12,016 bases of DNA from Thalassiosira profunda. Lineage: Eukaryota; Bacillariophyta; Thalassiosirophyceae; Thalassiosirales; Thalassiosiraceae. The stretch is from positions 1 through 12,016 of the forward strand of contig JALLAP010001035.1 in the NCBI GenBank assembly GCA_036939355.1, read 5' to 3'. Positions 7,888 through 12,016 of the stretch are shown here, one piece after another. Every line of letters begins with the position of its first letter. The first letter of the stretch is position 1. The notes under the pieces were generated by a model. That model saw only the letters and a list, made by a program, of their open reading frames with translations, did no database searches and had not been told where the DNA came from. Both the position numbers and the translations under genes were made by a program.

Positions 7888-9727
7888 TCATGATGGAGTG
7901 TCATCAGCCTCGAACCCAAATACGTTGACGGGCATTTGGAACCTTCGCTCATCGTTCGGGTTCCAGGTCAATGCCTCCACCTTGTTGCCCACCAGTGCAG
8001 AATGTGTGCTCTGCATGTCTACCGACGCCAAATGAAAAGCCCCGCCCATCGCCCCTGTCTTTGTCGCGATCTCAGCTCCACTCATGTATTCAAAGACCTC
8101 ACCCNTGAAAAGCCCCGCCCATCGCCCCTGTCTTTGTCGCGATCTCAGCTCCACTCATGTATTCAAAGACCTCACCCGGTCCCAGCACGGGCAAGTGGCC
8201 AACCGCTCCCGTTCGAGGCTCATCGACCGACTGCACCATGCGTAGCTCGTTCTTTTCCTTGTCCTCTTCCTCTGTGCTATTTACACTTTCTGGTAAGATG
8301 ACGCCCTCCTCCAACAGCCGTTTCAGCACCGACGACGACGTCTTGTGCCACGGCCCTCGCTCGAAGATGTTCCACGTCCGTCCCAGCAACTGCACCGCTC
8401 TCCGCTCAACCTTTGCATCTGCACCTTTCCCCTCTGCACTCTCTCCACCGCCCAATATCTCCGCCGTCTTTTCATCAAACGCGTCACAGACGTTCTCCAC
8501 TCGCACCCGATAACAAAACCGGTAATTCCCCGAGACCGAATCGGGCCGCTTCATCAACGCGCTCGTCACCGCGACCCGCACGCCCCGTTCGGCATCCACT
8601 GCAATGCTGCTCCGCCCGCCCCACGTGCGCAGTTGTTCCGCGAGCATGGAGCACGCGCCGATGGCGTCGCGGTGCCGTCCCGCGATGATTGTTGAGAGCG
8701 GCACGGTGCCTTCGTTCGCTTGCGTTGCCGGTACGAGGGGGGCGCGGAAGGCAATCCTCACCGCGTTGGCAAGATCGGCGGAGGACACCAGCACCGATTC
8801 GTCCACGTCCAACTCGGGATACATGGCCTCGTCGTCGTCGCTGTCCCACTCGTCGGGAATTTCAATCTCCTTCCCGATCACCTCCTCCTCCTTGCCCTTT
8901 GTAGTGGTACCGGCAACCTCGCCCTCCCCTCTCTCCTCGTCCTCGTCTATGAAATCAGTATAATGTCCTTCACTGTGCCGCCCCGCCGCAGCGGTGGTGA
9001 TTGCCTCTTCTACCACATGCACCACATCCTTCTTCCCGTCGTTCATTCCAAGCATATCATCAAGGGACCATTCGACATCCTCCGCACGGCCGAGGTAGTA
9101 GTCTTCCAAATTGTCGTCGGCATCCCCGCCCAGCGACATGTGCACGAAGCGCAATACCTCCATGGCCATACCGACCTCCTCTCTGCTCATTTTGCCGGCC
9201 GCTTGGTTGTGCATAGCTTCACTGTTTGGCAACGATTTTCCCCTCCCTCGCCTAGCGAGCAAGATTTTCGCGTGGCCGTACTGCCGCTGGTCCATGGGGG
9301 GCTGCAGCAACATCCACGCGTCTTCCCCGCCGCTGCGGCCCAGTGAGGTCATGCCCGAGATGCTGTTGGATTTGTTGGCGTTATGAACGCCGTGCTGGCA
9401 CGACCTTAATAGTGTGCGGTAGAGCCGGCGCGAGAGGAGGTTGTGCCGGGCCATTGTTGCATCGTCGACGTCGTCGATGGTGGCCTCGGAAGGATCTGTG
9501 GCTAGGGACACGCTGTAGGTTCGTCGCTGATGTGCTATTGCAAAGGCAGATCGTAACGACTGGCATCGTCCCACCATGGGCTGCTGTCGCATGACAATGA
9601 GCCGCGACGCCAGCCGCATCCTCGGCACGATGGCTGATGTGCGAGACATCAGGAGAGCACGGTGCAGGGGTGCGATGGCGAGGGTGAGGAATATTGCAAA
9701 TCGAGTCGCAATGCCTTGCAGCGGCAT
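7888..9727 (-). CDS. ApaG-domain protein with LYR-like motif, probably mitochondrial
   Basis: An intronless frame of 588 residues once the 73-nt artefact at 8033-8177 is ignored. I chose the ATG at 9727; the frame is open further upstream but enters the divergent gene's promoter. Alternative starts are at 9649 and 9619. The N-terminus is basic and Ser/Ala/Leu-rich without acids to about residue 70, ending in HQRRTYS, like a mitochondrial presequence. Residues 96-110 read NLLSRRLYRTLLRSC, like an LYR motif. Residues 255-310 are very acidic. The C-terminal ApaG (DUF525) domain spans about 384-581: YRFCYRVRVENV, VQLLGRTWNIFE, then after an insertion LPVLGPGEVFEYMSGAEIATKTGAMGGAF and RRFQMPVNVFGF. 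ApaG is an immunoglobulin-like fold thought to mediate protein or nucleotide contacts; the function here is unknown. The N-terminal module suggests a partner in mitochondria, which is inference. Confidence 0.85.
8033..8177. repeat. Second exact 72-bp direct duplication around a single N (assembly join)
   Basis: Positions 8033-8104 and 8106-8177 are identical with an N at 8105. The repeat falls in the ApaG domain at GEVFEYMSGAEIATKTG and shifts the frame by one. Ignoring 73 nt joins the frame into GGAFHLASVDMQ and a complete domain end. Length and architecture equal those of the 678-822 case. Confidence 0.95.
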
Positions 9728-9972
9728 GTGCCGCGCGACAGAAGATCCCAGACGGCTGCAGCGGCGGCGACGCGGACGGGCGGGCGGGCGGGCGGAGCGG
9801 AAGGAGCAGGAAGCGAAGGTGTGGTGGTGTTGCGAGTTGCGAGGCACTTCACCTGTTTGCGCAAAATTATCGCGAGCAAGCAAGCGAGCAGTCAGCAGTC
9901 TTGTGAGCTTGAGCCGCCCGGCCGCCCGCCCTCCCCGACTCGATACGGTGCACATCACCCTCGCTCGGCATC
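9728..9972. promoter_or_regulatory. Short divergent promoter region with G-quadruplex motifs on both strands
   Basis: This 245-bp spacer separates the ApaG and ankyrin genes, transcribed away from each other. On the plus strand, four G triplets separated by single C bases run from 9778 to 9792 (GGGCGGGCGGGCGGG). On the minus strand, 9936-9917 gives G runs of 4, 3, 3 and 3 with loops of 1, 1 and 5. No TATA-like element is obvious. The ApaG frame stays open across it, but I treat that as chance in GC-rich DNA. Confidence 0.55.
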
Positions 9973-10692
9973 ATGGCGATGAACCCCACCATCAGCCGGT
10001 GGCGGCAGCCCCCTGCCCTCCTCCTGCTCCTCGGCATTACCATCGTCGCCTGCCTCTCCCCGGCGGCGCACGCCTCCACCCGCGACGACATGGCCAACGA
10101 CCAACGCCCGCCCGAAGCCGACGATCTCTCCGAAGCGGAAGAGGCCCTCTTCGAGGCTTTATCCCGCGACGACGCCGAGGGCGCCTCCGCCGCCCTGAAG
10201 GCGGGGGCGAGCATCGATGCCCTCAGTCCGCGGGGGAAGCAGACGCCATTGATGCAGAGCGTGCTCCACGGGCGGACGGCCATGGTGCAGTGGGCGCTGG
10301 AGAACGGGGCGGACGTGACGATCGGGGAGCGCGATGGGTATACGCCGATGCACGGGGCGGGATTTCAGGGGCGGGCGGAGATTGCGCAGTTGTTGAAGGA
10401 TCATGGCGTGGGGTTAAGGGATGTGCACGAGGATGGATACGAGCCCGCCAGTGAGTTGTTGCAATTCCACTTCAAGCTGGCGTTGTCACATCCTTGCACG
10501 CAAATGCACTCACTTTCATCCCTTCCAGTTCGATCCTGCTGGGGACCCGAGGAGCGGCACACCGAGGCCGTGGCGTGGTTCCTGGACAATGGCGTTCCGC
10601 TCGATGCCATCTACGACACGTGTATGGAAATGAGCAACAACGCGGGGACCCGGGCGATGCTCATGCAAAGAAAGGGCGTGGATGAGTTTTGA
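9973..10692 (+). CDS. Secreted or ER-lumenal ankyrin-repeat protein
   Basis: Two exons, 9973-10450 and 10529-10692, give 213 residues. The 78-bp intron (A|GTGAGT, CTTCCAG|TT) is a multiple of three with no stop, so the unspliced frame is also open; splicing gives GYEPAIRSCWGPEERHTEAV, which fits an ankyrin repeat, whereas the intron-encoded segment does not. The N-terminus is a signal peptide: basic MAMNPTISRWRQ, hydrophobic LLLLLGITIVACL, likely cleavage after PAAHA (residue 34). About four ankyrin-type units follow at 57-87, 89-119 (TPLMQSVLHGRTAMVQWALE), 121-152 (DGYTPMHGAGFQGRAEIAQLL) and 154-186. There is no ER-retention tail (ends GVDEF) and no second membrane segment. Ankyrin proteins usually bind protein partners in the cytosol, so an extracytosolic one is of interest. 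I recall similar diatom sequences, but no function is known to me. Confidence 0.87.
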   Translation: MAMNPTISRWRQPPALLLLLGITIVACLSPAAHASTRDDMANDQRPPEADDLSEAEEALFEALSRDDAEGASAALKAGASIDALSPRGKQTPLMQSVLHGRTAMVQWALENGADVTIGERDGYTPMHGAGFQGRAEIAQLLKDHGVGLRDVHEDGYEPASELLQFHFKLALSHPCTQMHSLSSLPVRSCWGPEERHTEAVAWFLDNGVPLDAIYDTCMEMSNNAGTRAMLMQRKGVDEF

Positions 10693-10776
10693 GAGCAGTG
10701 GCGTATCGAAATATGAATTACGGGTTGCAAAAATGGTTGCTTGCCATGAGCACTGCGAGTTGGGTAGTGGATCTTA
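10693..10776. other. 84-bp convergent spacer
   Basis: This is the spacer between the stop codons of the ankyrin gene and the DUF1415-like gene. I see no hairpin, canonical polyadenylation hexamer or small gene. The two 3' UTRs almost certainly overlap each other's coding strand. Confidence 0.5.
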
Positions 10777-12016
10777 TCAATAGAGCTCCGTATTCCCCTC
10801 GGAAAGCCGCATTGCATTCCGAACATAAATGGAGTTGGCCTTGGGCCTCTTCTCGCCCAATCCCTTTTCGTATTCGGCAGCAGCATTGAGCTGCGAGCGG
10901 CGGAGTATGTTGATTGTTGCGTGAGGCGTTCGACGCACTCGATTGTTTGCCTGCACCAGCTCATCGTATGCTAGCAACGGTTCATCTCCTTTTGTCCCGG
11001 ATGCATGCAAAGAATGCATAAAACCCTCAACCATTTTGTGTGGGACCGCGTGGCCGGCAGCCACTTCGGCGTTTCCCACCGCATCGGAATCGTATTGAGG
11101 GTGAAACCAAGCTCGTCCGATATGCTATGTTGCTTCTGTTGCCACCACCGCCGGTTCCACAATACTGTCGCAGATATCGACGAATGATTCAAACTCCTCG
11201 TCATACTCTGGAAAAACAACCAGAGAAGTAGCCCACTCTTCTTCCGGAGAATGCATCAAGGTGACCACCTCCGACCAGAACGAACTGGCCAACTCTGCCG
11301 TTCTCAGTACATTATTGCTCGATTGCTGTGCGCTTTCTGTGTTTGTGTTTGTCACGCGTACATGCACTCCGCCCACTGGCACTCCCACAGACGACAGTCC
11401 AACTGCCGCCCGCGAGGCGGACGACGTGTACGGGCAAAGGCGATACTTTCCGAGAAAATGCTTCACCCAATTCTTCGTTGCAGATTCAGCGTTATTTGCT
11501 GATATATTCTGGGCGCCCTGGACATTCGCTGTTTTTTCGCTCTCAATATCGATTGCAGAGTAAGTGATGCGAAGATAGGGAGATGGCGAGGAGGGATACA
11601 ATTCTGCACGTGCGCTCTCCAACCCAAGCAGTTCTTTGCATTTGTCGGATTGCAGCACCGACGATAACTTTTCCAAATGCTCTGGCTGCGACATCGATGG
11701 AAACGCCATGACTGAGCTGGAAATTGCTTCACCGGGTGCATGCTGATTGTAGCGCTCATGTGAAGCTTGTGCAACTTGCCGGAACACGACGTCTGCCACT
11801 TCGTAACTCTCGCGTAGGTGCGGTTCCCAGCAAAAAGATGTGTTTGGTATGAAGCGTTGATCTGCTGCAATACCACAATGTTTTTCGAGTCTATTCCTCA
11901 GCTCTTCGGCCTCTTCGGCGCCACGTTGTATCACTCTTGATGGAGCGTCCGTGTCCTCTTTGTTTGTCGAGATACCGACGAATTTGATCTTCGGCAGCTG
12001 GAAGCAAACTGCCACG
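10777..12016 (-). CDS. DUF1415-like protein, interrupted by an in-frame TAG; N-terminus beyond window
   Basis: The frame enters at the right edge without a start and ends at TGA 10777-10779, giving 296 visible residues, a TAG at 11125-11127, then 115 more in the same frame. The C-terminal part resembles DUF1415, a family best known from bacteria: NWVKHFLGKYRLCPYTSSAS (about 182-201), WATSLVVFPEYDEEFESFVD (261-280), then after the TAG RAWFHPQYDSDAVG, AGHAVPHKMVEGFM and NRVRRTPHATINILRRSQL, KRPKANSIYVRN. The family has no known function that I can cite. The first 180 residues (starting CFQLPKIKFVG) are not recognised. Conservation continues on both sides of the TAG without a gap, so no intron is needed there. 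Translation stopping at TAG would lose the last 115 residues. It could be a null allele, a sequencing error or readthrough. Confidence 0.78.
11125..11127 (-). other. In-frame TAG within the conserved DUF1415-like domain
   Basis: Read on the minus strand the codons are GAA GCA ACA TAG CAT ATC GGA CGA. The residues before (VVATEAT) and after (HIGRAWFHP) belong to one continuous domain. The upstream desaturase gene ends in TAG, so TAG appears to be a normal stop in this genome. Confidence 0.85.

Noticed and set aside
9728..9958. N-terminal extension of the ApaG-domain protein up to about 9958
   Set aside because: It would end 15 bp from the divergent ankyrin start codon, is Arg/Pro-rich and coincides with the G-quadruplex region; the ATG at 9727 leads into a credible presequence.
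9576..10454. Plus-strand open frame overlapping the ankyrin gene
   Set aside because: It is Arg/Gly/Pro-rich, out of frame with the signal peptide and ankyrin repeats, and starts inside the antisense of the ApaG gene.
11125..11127. TAG reassigned to an amino acid in this genome
   Set aside because: The desaturase gene ends in TAG at the expected length, so a nuclear code change is not supported.

Overview
The window is nuclear DNA of a microalga, most likely a centric diatom of the Thalassiosira group. The evidence is short GT-AG introns (five supported, 72 to 118 bp), compact protein genes on both strands, an ER-type delta-12 fatty acid desaturase, and several proteins whose style I know from diatom proteomes: an F-box-like plus cysteine-rich protein, a secreted ankyrin protein, and long acidic or serine-rich insertions in ordinary domains. 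The taxonomic call rests on protein recognition, not on a marker gene.

Seven protein genes are visible and their strands alternate strictly. (1) A PDZ plus SYLF protein, minus, runs off the left edge. (2) A microsomal delta-12 (omega-6) desaturase, plus. (3) An F-box-like/cysteine-rich protein with three exons, minus. (4) Methylthioribose-1-phosphate isomerase of the methionine salvage pathway with two exons, plus. (5) A probably mitochondrial ApaG-domain protein, minus. (6) A secreted ankyrin-repeat protein with one intron, plus. (7) A DUF1415-like protein, minus, runs off the right edge and carries an in-frame TAG inside its conserved domain. This gives three head-to-head pairs (spacers 559, 538 and 245 bp) and three tail-to-tail pairs (spacers 296, 126 and 84 bp). 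I see no shared pathway among the neighbours; the layout looks like ordinary compact housekeeping sequence.

Non-coding structure is concentrated in the spacers. The genes 3/4 spacer holds an AT-rich array of GTGAAA-type repeats with two palindromes, flanked by a 14-bp inverted repeat. The genes 5/6 spacer holds G-quadruplex motifs on both strands. The genes 4/5 spacer holds a 14-bp-stem hairpin. The genes 2/3 spacer holds a decayed second copy of the 3' end of gene 3.

Two single-N positions (750 and 8105) are each flanked by an exact 72-bp duplication and break genes 1 and 5. Both genes read through perfectly when one copy plus the N is ignored, so these are assembly joins, not biology. I found no tRNA, rRNA, CRISPR array or recognisable transposase.
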